Source: Oscillospiraceae bacterium (GTDB lineage: Bacteria; Bacillota; Clostridia; Oscillospirales; Oscillospiraceae). Taken from it: a stretch of 64,000 nt of DNA. The notes beneath the pieces were generated by a model. It was not told where the DNA came from, searched no databases, and saw nothing but the letters and a program-made list of their open reading frames with translations. The stretch covers positions 1 to 64,000 of the forward strand of contig JAFTXW010000007.1 in assembly GCA_017461445.1 (NCBI GenBank), in the 5' to 3' direction. Of this stretch, positions 25,401 through 32,860 are shown piece after piece (within the stretch, counting starts at the first letter, position 1; every line of letters starts with the position of its first letter). The translations under genes and the position numbers were made by a program.

Positions 25401-26095
25401 TCGACGCACTCGGCACACTCATAGTGGCACTCGTGGGCTTCCACTGCTGCCACATAGCCGCAGGCATCGTCATGGCCGCCGTCCTTGTGGGAGCAGAGCA
25501 GCTTATAGCAGCTGTCAGCACTGTTCACCTTCACAACATGGGTATGGGTGCAGGGAGTACCCTCGGTGGCAGGAGCATAGCCGCAGTCCGTATGCTCGGT
25601 ATGTCCGCAGGGCTGGCCCTCAACTGCTGCCACATAACCGCAGTCCCCGGAGTGGTCACATTCGGGATCGGTCTCGGCATTGGCGCAGGGGTTACCTGCC
25701 ACGGCTTCTACATAGCCGCAGATTTCACCATGGACATGACCGCAGGGAACTTCTGCGGTTCCCTCAGACCAGCCGCAGTCGCCGTGGGTATGGTGGCAGT
25801 CCAGTTCCATGGTGATGCAGCCGTTGTCCACGGTGCATTCATGGGTGCAGCCCTGTTCGCATTCCGTGCCGCACTCATGCAGGCAGGTCCGGATGGCATA
25901 GCAGTCCTCGCTATGCGCATGGGTGCAGGGAGAACCTGCCACGGCTTCCGCATAGTGGCACTCTGCCGTATGCTCGGTGTGGTGGTCACATAGATTCCCT
26001 GATTCGGCATGAGCCGGTAATGGGACATAGGACAGCACCATAGTCAGTGCCAGCAGACCGCTTAGCCCTTTCTTGATTCTCTCATTCATTCTCAT
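22484..26095 (-). CDS. very large exported protein with Cys/His repeats, beta-helix, GLUG-like and shared C-terminal domain
   Basis: This 1203-residue protein has a signal peptide (to about residue 30). It is followed by ~200 residues of repeats rich in Cys and His, of the form C-x-H-x-H-x3-CGY-x2-A-x-G-x-PC ('HEICGYVEAVAGNPC' is similar in style). A Thr/Glu-rich linker comes next, then a beta-helix region with 'TINGGEISGG/TISGGSISGD' turns. Zinc-ribbon-like 'VCTACGADYGPEPEGH' repeats follow, then GLUG-like repeats around 790-960 ('GLFGRVSGATIQNVGIEDS'), and the shared C-terminal domain ('SWGSLNFTYTDGTGW', ending 'IGSVKLTIE'). It is the first gene of the surface operon. The Cys/His repeats may bind metal or form disulfides. 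The function is unknown. Confidence 0.78.
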   Translation of the reverse strand: MRMNERIKKGLSGLLALTMVLSYVPLPAHAESGNLCDHHTEHTAECHYAEAVAGSPCTHAHSEDCYAIRTCLHECGTECEQGCTHECTVDNGCITMELDCHHTHGDCGWSEGTAEVPCGHVHGEICGYVEAVAGNPCANAETDPECDHSGDCGYVAAVEGQPCGHTEHTDCGYAPATEGTPCTHTHVVKVNSADSCYKLLCSHKDGGHDDACGYVAAVEAHECHYECAECVEALTADEITAPSTEATTEPSTEATEPATVCNCGTDDAAIHATTCPVYVAPETAVCYCAEKCSEPNIWCDICGFDYTKCGGTDTASVFEAEVSWVSNNGQSGTGTLSEAINALSDGGEVTLQSGFEMSDIQYITANIVLDLNGNYIDADLDPVFWLAGSGQITLTDTAGGGSISNQGGAVFQLEDDAKVTIEGGYMDGTDVIYAKENSTVTINGGEISGGYSGVLAEGNSKVTISGGSISGDYDIKISDGAAVSLVSDENGIGPTFPYGICVDGTTLNAILGEGAAYYLNGNQLDSVDNTATEITDGDVTVKAKCTHEITHVLNTADAAKHDEVCSKCGTWFSTDVHSGGTTTCTEKAVCTACGADYGPEPEGHSGGDGTATCIAGQICEKCGTPYGEVNADNHAVDTYTNGFYDCCGEYQAATDSDGDGCYEIGNAGQLYWFAQQVNGGNRTINATCTHPEDSITYSDNGDGTHKKVCTECGYVENAAEDHSTTADGDKAATCASKAYCSVCDSEYGEVDTTNHDTYVNGFCSNCDAYEPAVLNESGVYEISNAGQLYWFAEKVNSGETAISAVLTADIVVNTGVLESQSIGSFRKWTPIGISGKEYAGTFDGANHTISGLLCSEQYGSGIGLFGRVSGATIQNVGIEDSSFAAEGAVGGLVGYAVDAVIRNCYNAGRSYTTYGTGVGGILGAGTATISNCYNIGQVNGSNPITDGTATVTNCYYLSDTETEDGGKTAEQFASGEVAYLLGEPFGQNIDNGQAVQTVPVFSDAKVYQVTVTYCNGDTETGYSNTDSSISNAHHYAEPTFGWSADYTSCTAVFTCEICSTPESLACAMSVKTSDDGTQTVYSATVVKNGVTYTDTKTVDNEIISVNISWGSLNFTYTDGTGWNNPETAWVQVENTGNTAVSVTYTYETERTDITGSFFDGTSTVTAPVAIDAETNKKIWLRLDGQPSEALSNTTIGSVKLTIE

Positions 26096-26182
26096 ACGCG
26101 TTTCCTCCTTGGGGGGATATGGAAAGAGGAGCTCCTCCTCATCACTTTCAGCACGGGCATCCCGGGATAAGCCGATCCCAGG

Positions 26183-26202
26183 AAGGAGGGGTACCCCTCC
26201 TT
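26183..26202. promoter_or_regulatory. 20-bp perfect palindrome upstream of the surface operon
   Basis: AAGGAGGGGTACCCCTCCTT lies about 90 bp before the ATG of the 1203-residue gene, in its 5' region. It could be an operator or an RNA hairpin; no T tract follows it on the minus strand. Confidence 0.4.
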
Positions 26203-26262
26203 ATAGTTTGCCTAATTTTACACAATGCATTTTATTGCAAGTATTTCCAAAAAACAATGGGG

Positions 26263-26294
26263 CCTGCACGAATGGTATGAAATCCTGCGTGAAT
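26263..26294. promoter_or_regulatory. 21-bp-period direct repeat, candidate LytTR site
   Basis: CCTGCACGAAT at 26263 and CCTGCGTGAAT at 26284 are direct repeats exactly 21 bp apart, the spacing used by LytTR-domain regulators. They lie between the divergent kinase gene and the surface operon. Confidence 0.45.
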
Positions 26295-26309
26295 AGTTTT
26301 CCGAAGCAA

Positions 26310-26338
26310 TTGACACTATCATTTTCTCCGGTTATGAT
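26310..26338 (+). promoter_or_regulatory. promoter of the sensor kinase gene
   Basis: TTGACA - 17 bp - TATGAT on the plus strand, 37 bp before the TTG start. Confidence 0.88.
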
Positions 26339-26374
26339 TTATAATGTGGAATATTATAATAGGAGGTGACGCTA

Positions 26375-28271
26375 TTGCGTGATAAACTCATACGGCACGG
26401 ACCGCTGATCCTGGCTCTGATCCTTGCGGTTTTCTGCGCCGGTGTTCTCATGATATATGTGGAACCTATGGAGGATGTTTTTCTGGATCTATCCCTGATG
26501 AGTCTGGAGGATGGTATGGACCCCATCCCGGAAGAACCCGATACCAAGGGCTGGACTGTCTACACCCAGGAGGGCAGCACCCGAACAGAGCTGACCCCCA
26601 ACGGTCTGGGCGGTTACACAGGTCTCGAATTGGGGCAGACCTTCTATTTTTCCCGTGTCATGGAGGAAGACCTGGACAGCCCCACCTTGCAGCTTGGCAC
26701 CACGGAACGGCAGTTTTCCGTCTGGCTGGATGATACACTGATCTATACCGACTGTCCGGATCTGGACAACCGTATCGGCTATGTGCAGCTGCCCATGAGC
26801 GAGTGGCTCCGGGAGGACCCCATTACCATCAGCCTGCCCACCGACTACCGGGGCAAGACCCTGACCGTTGCCCAATCCTTCCCGGAATGGACGGAGACCG
26901 GCTCCGTAACCGCATGGCCCGCATCTGTCCGTCTTTACTGTGGGTATGCCTATGAAAGCGGCTTGATCTCCGAGACCTTCCGGACCGCACTTCTGGCGGC
27001 AGTTGCTTTCGCGCTGACCGTGAGCCTCCTTGCGGCCTTTGTCCGCAACCGGGATTGGAGTATTCTCTGCCTTGCTGTGGTTGCGTTCCTCTGGATGGGC
27101 CAGAAGCTCGCAGGAACCAGCTACTATTTCCGGTATTTTGCGGTCAATTCCAACTCGCTGAACGCCGTTATCCCGCTGGTTTCCTCCCTGGCACTGCTGG
27201 GCTATCTGACCCTCCAGGGCGGAACACGCCGGAAGCTCCTCTGTATTCCCGTAGGAGCCTTCGCCTTGTCCGTAATTGCCAATGCCATGGTCCTTGGCGT
27301 ATACGCCACTGCCCCATTAGAACCCTTTCAGGGAGCAGCTCTGATCCTTTATCTGCCCCCGTGGTTTGCTTTTATCAGCCTGACGGTTCTGCTGGTGATG
27401 GGAACCATTTGGTGGAGAAAAGAAAATCGGTTCTACCGGATCTTTATTCCGTTGGCCTTTGCCGGGATCGCTGTTAGCTGGGTAACGCAGATCTTCCTGG
27501 AGAGCGCAGGCTTTGTCTGGCAGCAGATCACGGCAAACCTGCGCAACTACCAGATACACTATGTCTATACCCATACCCTTTCAGGTGTTACGATTGCTGC
27601 CCTTATTGCTGCTGTTGTGGAAGCAGTCAGAGCAGAACTGGACCGCCGTACAGAGCAGCATCTAATGCAGCAGCGGCAGGAGCTGACTATGTCCAGCTAC
27701 GAAAACCTCCGCCGCCAGCATGAGGAAGTCATAATGCTGCGGCACGATATGCTCCGCCACTACCACACTTCTCCACGATATGGGCGGCGACGAAAAGCGG
27801 ACGGCTTATCTCGCAGAGCTGATCGGTCAAAATCAGAAAATCCGCCCCATCGTCGAGAGCGGAAATGAAATGCTGGATATTATTCTGAATGGCAGACTGG
27901 GCACTGCTGTTGACGAAGGTATCCGTGTGGAGATCCCCCATATTACGGTGCCCTCGGAGCTGCCTCTTTCTGACCCTGACCTTTGTGCCTTAATCATGAA
28001 TATCGTAGACAATGCGATTGCTGCCACATCCAAAGGGGAGTCCCCCTATATCATGCTGAAGATCCATGAGAAGCATGGGCAGCTTGGTATCACCTGTGAA
28101 AACAGCTTTGATCCCCAGCTTAAAGAAGCGGAAGCAAAAAAAGAAACCGTGCCGAAGCACGGTTTGGGTTTGAAGATCGTCCGGGGAATTGTTGCAAAGT
28201 ATAAAGGCGCGATCATTGAGGAAAGAACCAATGACCACTTTATTGTTAAGATTGCGATTCCTCTGCTCTAA
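26375..28271 (+). pseudogene. AgrC-like sensor histidine kinase, broken by a 1-bp frameshift
   Basis: This is a sensor kinase with an N-terminal membrane segment, a ~150-residue extracellular beta-rich sensor of the 7TMR-DISMED2 kind ('LGTTERQFSVWLDDTLIY'), about seven membrane segments, then a coiled stretch and the phosphoacceptor 'MLRHDMLRHYHT'. At about 27768-27771 the frame shifts. The ATP-binding part continues in another frame ('GGDEKRTAYLAELIGQNQK', N box 'NIVDNAIAAT', G box 'GLGLKIVRGIV') to 28271. Deleting one T in ACTTCTCC restores 'HTLHDMGGDEKR'. The TTG at 26375 is 8 bp after AGGAGG. It is divergent from the surface operon and convergent with the LytTR regulator. The shift may be real inactivation or a sequence error. 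Confidence 0.85.
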
Positions 28272-28984
28272 TCGGTCACATAATCCACAAATTGCTGGTT
28301 GACTTCATTATAACGATACCGGCTGATGGGAACTCTCGCACCGGACTTCATCTGGAATTCATACTGACAGATATACTTGGTAAGCAACAGGTTAACTATG
28401 TACGCCCGGTGGCACAAAAGGAACATGGATTTGGGCAGCATTCCCTCCGCCTCGCTGAATTTAAGTCTGGTTTCCACTGTTTCATCGGAAAGTATGAAGC
28501 GTGTACCCCGATCATAGGCTTCCACATATTGAATATTGGAAAAAGAAGTCCTGTACTGACCCTTATCGGTTGGCAGCAGGATTTCTTTTTTTGTCAGTTT
28601 ATCACAGCAGCACATCAGGGCTTCTTTTAATTCCTCTTTGTCCAGAGGTTTCACAAGATACCGCGATGCATCCACATGGTAGCCCCGTCTGCACAGTTCC
28701 TGACTGATGGAGATGAAGATGATCATGGAGTCATTGCCATGGTCGCGCAGAGTCTTAGCCAGGGACATACCATCCATTTCGTCCATAAGAATATCCAATA
28801 GAAGAAGGTTATATTTCTTTCCACTGCGGATATCGTCAAGCAGAGATTTTCCATCCGCATAGGCGGAAATGCTGTGGGGGACCTTGGCATTGATTAGAAT
28901 ATCCCTCGTCATGTCCGCGATCTGAAGGCGGTCTCCCTCGATGTCATCGACAACCGCGATTTTCAATTCCTTACCGGTCGGCAT
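28268..28984 (-). CDS. LytTR-family response regulator (AgrA/VirR-like)
   Basis: This 238-residue response regulator has a receiver domain at residues ~8-130: 'AVVDDIEGDRLQI' (acidic pocket), 'LLLLDILMDEMDGMS' (phosphoacceptor Asp), 'IIFISIS' and 'YLVKPLDKEEL' (conserved Lys). A LytTR DNA-binding domain follows: 'LPTDKGQYRTSFSNIQYVEA', 'LCHRAYIVNL', 'RVPISRYRYNEVNQQF'. The start at 28984 is preferred because GGGGGGAG precedes it; an upstream ATG has no site. The gene converges with the kinase and the two overlap by 4 bp. LytTR proteins bind direct repeats about 21 bp apart, and such repeats occur upstream of this gene and next to the surface operon. Confidence 0.92.
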   Translation of the reverse strand: MPTGKELKIAVVDDIEGDRLQIADMTRDILINAKVPHSISAYADGKSLLDDIRSGKKYNLLLLDILMDEMDGMSLAKTLRDHGNDSMIIFISISQELCRRGYHVDASRYLVKPLDKEELKEALMCCCDKLTKKEILLPTDKGQYRTSFSNIQYVEAYDRGTRFILSDETVETRLKFSEAEGMLPKSMFLLCHRAYIVNLLLTKYICQYEFQMKSGARVPISRYRYNEVNQQFVDYVTD

Positions 28985-29030
28985 GATCTCCCCCCTCCTC
29001 TCCTGCATGGTCTTACTTTTTCAAAGCTCA

Positions 29031-29059
29031 ATTATACACCTTTTGGCTGAAAAAGTCTA
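29031..29059 (-). promoter_or_regulatory. promoter of the LytTR regulator
   Basis: On the minus strand TAGACT - 17 bp - TATAAT. Confidence 0.75.
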
Positions 29060-29123
29060 TTGCAGTTTGGAGATTTATTTTTGTTTCAGATTTCTGTGTC
29101 AAACTTAGGAATAATGAAAAAGC

Positions 29124-29154
29124 GGACATACCTGGGGCCCAAAAGGACATACCT
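29124..29154. promoter_or_regulatory. 21-bp-period direct repeat, candidate LytTR autoregulatory site
   Basis: GGACATACCT occurs at 29124 and again at 29145, identical and 21 bp apart, about 65 bp upstream of the regulator's -35 box. A third inverted half (AAAGGTATGG) follows near 29169. Confidence 0.6.
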
Positions 29155-29280
29155 CCGACTTTTCGTTAAAAGGTATGGTAGCATAAAACAGAACCAGACT
29201 CTGAGGAAGTGATTTTACACCCCCACAGAGCCTGGTTTCGTTAAATTGTGTCGAAAAAACCTTGCAAATCAAGGCTTTTC

Positions 29281-29335
29281 AAAAAGAAATTGGACACCCA
29301 CCTTGATACTCGTTGTATCAAAATTGGTGTCCAAT
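29281..29335 (-). terminator. long terminator hairpin of tRNA-Arg
   Basis: On the minus strand ATTGGACACCAATTTTGATA... pairs with ...TATCAAGGTGGGTGTCCAAT and is followed by TTCTTTTT, directly after the tRNA. Confidence 0.85.
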
Positions 29336-29337
29336 TA

Positions 29338-29413
29338 TGGTACACCGGAAGGGACTCGAACCCCCAACCCTCGGAACCGGAATCCGATGCTCTATCCATT
29401 GAGCCACCGGTGC
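29338..29413 (-). tRNA. tRNA-Arg (anticodon CCG)
   Basis: The minus strand folds as a cloverleaf. The acceptor is GCACCGG / CCGGTGT with a G-U pair at the end, discriminator A and an encoded CCA. The D-arm contains GGCTCAATGGATAGAGC, the anticodon stem is TCGGA / TCCGA with loop TTCCGGT (CCG), and the T-loop is GTTCGAGTCC. It has its own promoter at 29426-29454 and a terminator. Confidence 0.96.
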
Positions 29414-29425
29414 ATTTGCCTAGAT

Positions 29426-29454
29426 ATTATAGCAGGCTTTTCCCACTTTGTAAA
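29426..29454 (-). promoter_or_regulatory. promoter of tRNA-Arg
   Basis: On the minus strand TTTACA - 17 bp - TATAAT, ending about 12 bp before the mature 5' end. Confidence 0.85.
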
Positions 29455-29508
29455 GAGGAAATGGAAAAATATTTTTTCGTTCCTTTGGCCGCATCCGCCC
29501 GAAAGTGG

Positions 29509-29537
29509 TTGTTTTCTCGGGATTCCTGTGGTATAAT
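29509..29537 (+). promoter_or_regulatory. promoter of the DivIVA-like gene
   Basis: TTGTTT - 17 bp - TATAAT. Confidence 0.75.
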
Positions 29538-29581
29538 TCCTAAAAGAATGCAAACTTTTCGCAAGTCAAGGAGGAGCTTTT

Positions 29582-30169
29582 ATGCCCGCACCCCAGAATT
29601 TCCGCACCGCGTTCAACGGTTTCAACCGGGAGGACGTGGTTCGTTATCTTGAATACATCAACACCAAGCACACTGCCCAGGTGAATCAGCTGACCAGCGA
29701 GGCTGACTATCTGCGGGGCAAGCTGGAAAACCAGCCCTCCGCCGCGGCTCTGGAGGAGACCGTTGCCGCTCTGACTGCCGAGCGGGACGCGCTTCGCAGC
29801 CAGCTGGAAGAGGTGCAGGCCCGCTGTGACGCGCTGGAGGAGCAGCTGACTGCTCCCGTACAAGCGGAAACACCCGCAGAAGCCCCGGCCGCCTGCAAGC
29901 TGTCCGAGGAGCTGGAAGCCTACCGCCGGGCTGAGCGCACCGAGCGGATCGCCCAGGAGCGGGCCGCCCAGCTGTACCGCCAGGTCAACGGCGTGCTGGC
30001 CGATGCCACTGCCCGGGTGGATGCGGTGGCTGCCGAGGTGGGCACCGTGGCTGATCAGGTGATGCAGCAGGTGTACCAGCTGCAGACCGCTGTAACAAAC
30101 AGCAAGCAGGCTCTGCAGGATGCCGCTGCCACCATGTACGCCATCCGGCCTGAAGATACCGACATTTGA
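29582..30169 (+). CDS. DivIVA-like coiled-coil protein
   Basis: This 195-residue protein begins with a DivIVA-type membrane-binding module ('FRTAFNGFNREDVVRYLEYI', residues 7-26). Heptad-rich coiled coil follows to about residue 95, then an Ala/Pro linker and a second helical segment. DivIVA homologues mark poles and septa and recruit division or sporulation proteins at the cytoplasmic face of the membrane. AAGGAGGAG precedes the ATG. It is followed by fliB after 47 bp. The specific role is not determinable; the cell-wall gene rodA/ftsW lies 1.2 kb downstream. Confidence 0.75.
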   Translation: MPAPQNFRTAFNGFNREDVVRYLEYINTKHTAQVNQLTSEADYLRGKLENQPSAAALEETVAALTAERDALRSQLEEVQARCDALEEQLTAPVQAETPAEAPAACKLSEELEAYRRAERTERIAQERAAQLYRQVNGVLADATARVDAVAAEVGTVADQVMQQVYQLQTAVTNSKQALQDAAATMYAIRPEDTDI

Positions 30170-30216
30170 CCATCGGAGCGCATACGCCGTATGCGCTCCC
30201 TTTTTGCGAGGAAGAT

Positions 30217-31215
30217 ATGATCATCACAAAACCTGCTTATTTTGATTCCTTTCGCTGCATTGCAGCTGCCTGCCCCGACAGCTGCTGCAAGGAATGGGAC
30301 GTTCAGGTGGACGAAGGTTCCGCCGCTTACTATCGCGCCCTTCCCGGCCCTCTGGGGGACCGGCTGCGGCAGGTGCTGCGCAGCGAGGACGGCGAGACTG
30401 TTATGACCATCGTGGACGGACGCTGCCCCATGTGGCGCAGCGATGGCCTGTGCCGCATCCAGGCGGAGTTGGGGGAGGGGGCCCTGTGCCATACCTGCCG
30501 GGAATTCCCCCGGCTGACCCACGACTATGGCGATTTTATCGAGCGGGGCCTGGAATTGAGCTGCCCCGAGGCCGCCCGGATCATCCTTTCCGCCCTTCCT
30601 ATGCCGCCCGTGGTGGAGGAGCTTCCCGGCGGCGAGGGGGAGTACGACGGGGAGGCCATGGCTGTGCTGAAGGCCACCCGGGAGACCGCCCTGGGGATTT
30701 TGGCGGAAAACCGCCCCATGGGCCAGGTGCTTGCTCTGCTGCTGCTTTTTGGGTGCCAGGCCCAGTCGGAGCTGGACGGCGGAGAGCCCCAGCCCTTTGA
30801 CCCGGAAACCGCCTTGGAAGGACTGGAAGACTTCGTCAAGCCCGGCGATCTTTCTGCCGTTGTGGAGATTTTCAACAGTCTCGAAATTCTGACACCCCAG
30901 TGGCAGCAGCGGCTTTACGCCCCTGCGAGTGGGGAGCTATCCCAGCTGTGCCGTCCTCTGGCCCGGTATCTCATCGAGCGGTATTGGCTTCAGGCTGTGT
31001 CCGACTACGACCTGTACTGCCGGGTGAAGTTCATTGTGGTGTCCTGTCTGCTGGTCAGCACCCTGGGCGGCGATTTCGTATCCACAGCCCAGCTGTATTC
31101 CAAGGAAATCGAGAACAACACGGACAACGTGGAAGCCCTCCTGGATGCCGCCTATACCCACCCCGCCCTGACGGATGATAAGCTGCTGGGACTGCTTCTG
31201 CAAATTAGGAGTTAG
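30217..31215 (+). CDS. fliB: FliB-family lysine-N-methylase
   Basis: This 332-residue protein of the FliB family methylates surface lysines of flagellin in Salmonella and probably uses bound metal or an Fe-S site. The diagnostic Cys clusters are near the N-terminus: 'AACPDSCCKEW', 'RCPMWRSDGLCRIQ' and 'ALCHTCREFPR'. The start at 30217 follows GAGGAAG. No flagellar or flagellin genes are in the window, so the substrate here may be another surface or pilin-like protein. It ends just before a heptamer-type inverted repeat. Confidence 0.83.
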   Translation: MIITKPAYFDSFRCIAAACPDSCCKEWDVQVDEGSAAYYRALPGPLGDRLRQVLRSEDGETVMTIVDGRCPMWRSDGLCRIQAELGEGALCHTCREFPRLTHDYGDFIERGLELSCPEAARIILSALPMPPVVEELPGGEGEYDGEAMAVLKATRETALGILAENRPMGQVLALLLLFGCQAQSELDGGEPQPFDPETALEGLEDFVKPGDLSAVVEIFNSLEILTPQWQQRLYAPASGELSQLCRPLARYLIERYWLQAVSDYDLYCRVKFIVVSCLLVSTLGGDFVSTAQLYSKEIENNTDNVEALLDAAYTHPALTDDKLLGLLLQIRS

Positions 31216-31275
31216 GAATAGGAATTGCTGCATAAATAATTCCTCACTCCTAACCCCTAATTCCTAATTATTCTT
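31203..31275. repeat. heptamer-armed inverted repeat (TTAGGAG type)
   Basis: The left arm is AATTAGGAGTTAGGAATAGG; the right arm, ACTCCTAACCCCTAATTCCT, is its inverse. Both are runs of degenerate 7-bp units. It begins inside the last codons of fliB. Confidence 0.85.
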
Positions 31276-31299
31276 AATTCTCCGTTCACATTTCCTCTA

Positions 31300-31328
31300 T
31301 TTACTTTTGGGCCGATCAATGGTATAAT
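31300..31328 (+). promoter_or_regulatory. promoter of the rodA/ftsW-family gene
   Basis: TTTACT - 17 bp - TATAAT. Confidence 0.8.
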
Positions 31329-31358
31329 GCTAAGAAATTATGGAAGGGAGGCGGATTT

Positions 31359-32531
31359 ATGCGCCGGTTTTTGGATGAATTAAAGGATTTTGGCAGAAAA
31401 GGCGATATGGTGCTGCTGGTTTTGTGCCTGATTACCGCGGGCTACGGCCTGGTGGTCATGGCAAGCGCGACCAACGCGGCAAAATTCGGCGACAGCAACC
31501 TCCGCTATATTATCATTCAGGCCGTTGCGATCCTGCTGGGTGTCCTGATGTACGCCATCCTCTCCTCCATCGATATTGAATTTTTGCAGGAGCACCGGGG
31601 GCTCATGGTGGCCTTCAATATTTTCCTGCTGCTGCTTTTGATCCCCTTCGGCGACGATAACGACACCGGTAACCGAAGCTGGCTGGAGATTCCTCTGGTT
31701 CCCGTTGCCATCCAGCCTGCGGAGATCTGCAAGATCACCTACATCCTGATCATGGGCTCGGTCATGTCGTCCCACCAGAACCGTATTTCCAGCATCCCCT
31801 CCATTATGCACATGGTGCTGCATCTGGGCATTCTGGCGGGCCTGAACATGGTGCTGTCCGAGGATCTGGGCGTTACCCTGATCTTTGTGTTTATCTTCAT
31901 TGGCATGGCCTTTGCCGGCGGCGTCAGCCTGTGGTGGTTCGCCGGAGGCATTGGCCTGATCGCGGTACTGGCCCCCATTGCCTGGCCGCTGCTGGGCACC
32001 TACCAGCAGGAGCGAATACGGGTCATTTTCGATCCCGAATTCGATGCCCAGGGCATCGGTGCCCGGTTCCACTATAAGATCAACCTCCAGTCCCTCACCG
32101 GCGGCGGCCTGACGGGCCAGGGCCTGTTCAACGGCAACCGTACTCAGGGCGGCAACCTGTTCGCCCAGCACACGGACTACATCTTCTCCTCCGTGGGCGA
32201 GGAGCTGGGCTTCTTCGGCTGTGTGATCATTATGATCCTGGAGTTTGCCATCATCGCCCGGTGCATCTATGTGGGCATCAAGTGCCAGGACTATATGCGC
32301 CGCGTTATCTGCTTCGGTGCCGCATCCGCTCTGATCTTCCAGGTGATGATCAATGTGGGCATGTGTATCGGCGTCATGCCTGTTATCGGCCTGACCCTGC
32401 CGCTGATCAGCTACGGCGGCTCCTCCGTGGTCACCATCTTCGCCATGCTTGGCCTTGTGTCAGGTGCCCACGCCCGTCCACAAAGCCTGAGCCATGAGCG
32501 GTATGTACAGCCCTTCCGAAATTACCGATAA
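31359..32531 (+). CDS. rodA: RodA/FtsW/SpoVE-family peptidoglycan polymerase
   Basis: This 390-residue SEDS-family glycosyltransferase with about ten membrane segments polymerises lipid II for wall elongation, division or spore cortex. Hallmarks are 'DMVLLVLCLITAGYGLVVM' (first segment), the catalytic-region Asp in 'LSEDLGVTLIF', 'NLFAQHTDYIFSSVGEELGF' and the C-terminal 'LPLISYGGSSVVTIFAMLGL'. The SEDS order is complete. RodA, FtsW and SpoVE cannot be separated with confidence here. It is monocistronic, with its own promoter and terminator. Confidence 0.9.
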   Translation: MRRFLDELKDFGRKGDMVLLVLCLITAGYGLVVMASATNAAKFGDSNLRYIIIQAVAILLGVLMYAILSSIDIEFLQEHRGLMVAFNIFLLLLLIPFGDDNDTGNRSWLEIPLVPVAIQPAEICKITYILIMGSVMSSHQNRISSIPSIMHMVLHLGILAGLNMVLSEDLGVTLIFVFIFIGMAFAGGVSLWWFAGGIGLIAVLAPIAWPLLGTYQQERIRVIFDPEFDAQGIGARFHYKINLQSLTGGGLTGQGLFNGNRTQGGNLFAQHTDYIFSSVGEELGFFGCVIIMILEFAIIARCIYVGIKCQDYMRRVICFGAASALIFQVMINVGMCIGVMPVIGLTLPLISYGGSSVVTIFAMLGLVSGAHARPQSLSHERYVQPFRNYR

Positions 32532-32534
32532 TGC

Positions 32535-32562
32535 AAGACCCCCGGCCATCGGTCGGGGGTTA
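32535..32562 (+). terminator. terminator of the rodA/ftsW gene
   Basis: Stem AGACCCCCGGCC / GGTCGGGGGTT with a short loop, then ACACTT. The T tract is poor but the stem is strong. Confidence 0.65.
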
Positions 32563-32621
32563 CACTTGTACCCGGGATGACAAGTTTTCTTAAAAATGTG
32601 GAAAGCGCGAAGAAAAAAGGC

Positions 32622-32649
32622 TTGACTTTCCCTAAAAATATGCTATAAT
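32622..32649 (+). promoter_or_regulatory. promoter of the tRNA-Val / tRNA-Gln operon
   Basis: TTGACT - 16 bp - TATAAT, ending 16 bp before the tRNA. Confidence 0.85.
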
Positions 32650-32665
32650 AGAATCCGTTACGAAT

Positions 32666-32742
32666 GGAGGCATAGCTCAGCTGGTTAGAGCGCATGCTTC
32701 ACACGCATGAGGTCACAGGTTCGAGTCCTGTTGTCTCCACCA
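32666..32742 (+). tRNA. tRNA-Val (anticodon CAC)
   Basis: Acceptor GGAGGCA / TGTCTCC with A-CCA encoded, D-arm AGCTCAGCTGGTTAGAGC, anticodon stem CATGC / GCATG with loop TTCACAC (CAC), and T-loop GGTTCGAGTCC. It is the first of a tRNA pair. Confidence 0.96.
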
Positions 32743-32747
32743 TTCAT

Positions 32748-32821
32748 AGAGGATTTGTGTAACGGTAGCACACCGGACTCTGACTCCGTTTGCGGGGGTT
32801 CGAATCCCTCATCCTCTGCCA
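32748..32821 (+). tRNA. tRNA-Gln (anticodon CTG)
   Basis: Acceptor AGAGGAT / ATCCTCT, discriminator G, encoded CCA. The anticodon loop CTCTGAC carries CTG. It lies 5 bp after tRNA-Val and shares its promoter. Confidence 0.95.
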
Positions 32822-32822
32822 A

Positions 32823-32860
32823 AAAATACAGATACCCAAATGGGTATCTGTATTTTTTAT
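32823..32860 (+). terminator. terminator of the tRNA pair
   Basis: AATACAGATACCCA-AA-TGGGTATCTGTATT followed by TTTTATT, a perfect 14-bp stem. Confidence 0.93.

Noticed and set aside
29248..29652. 134-codon frame running through tRNA-Arg
   Set aside because: It overlaps a complete tRNA, its terminator and the promoter and start of the DivIVA-like gene.
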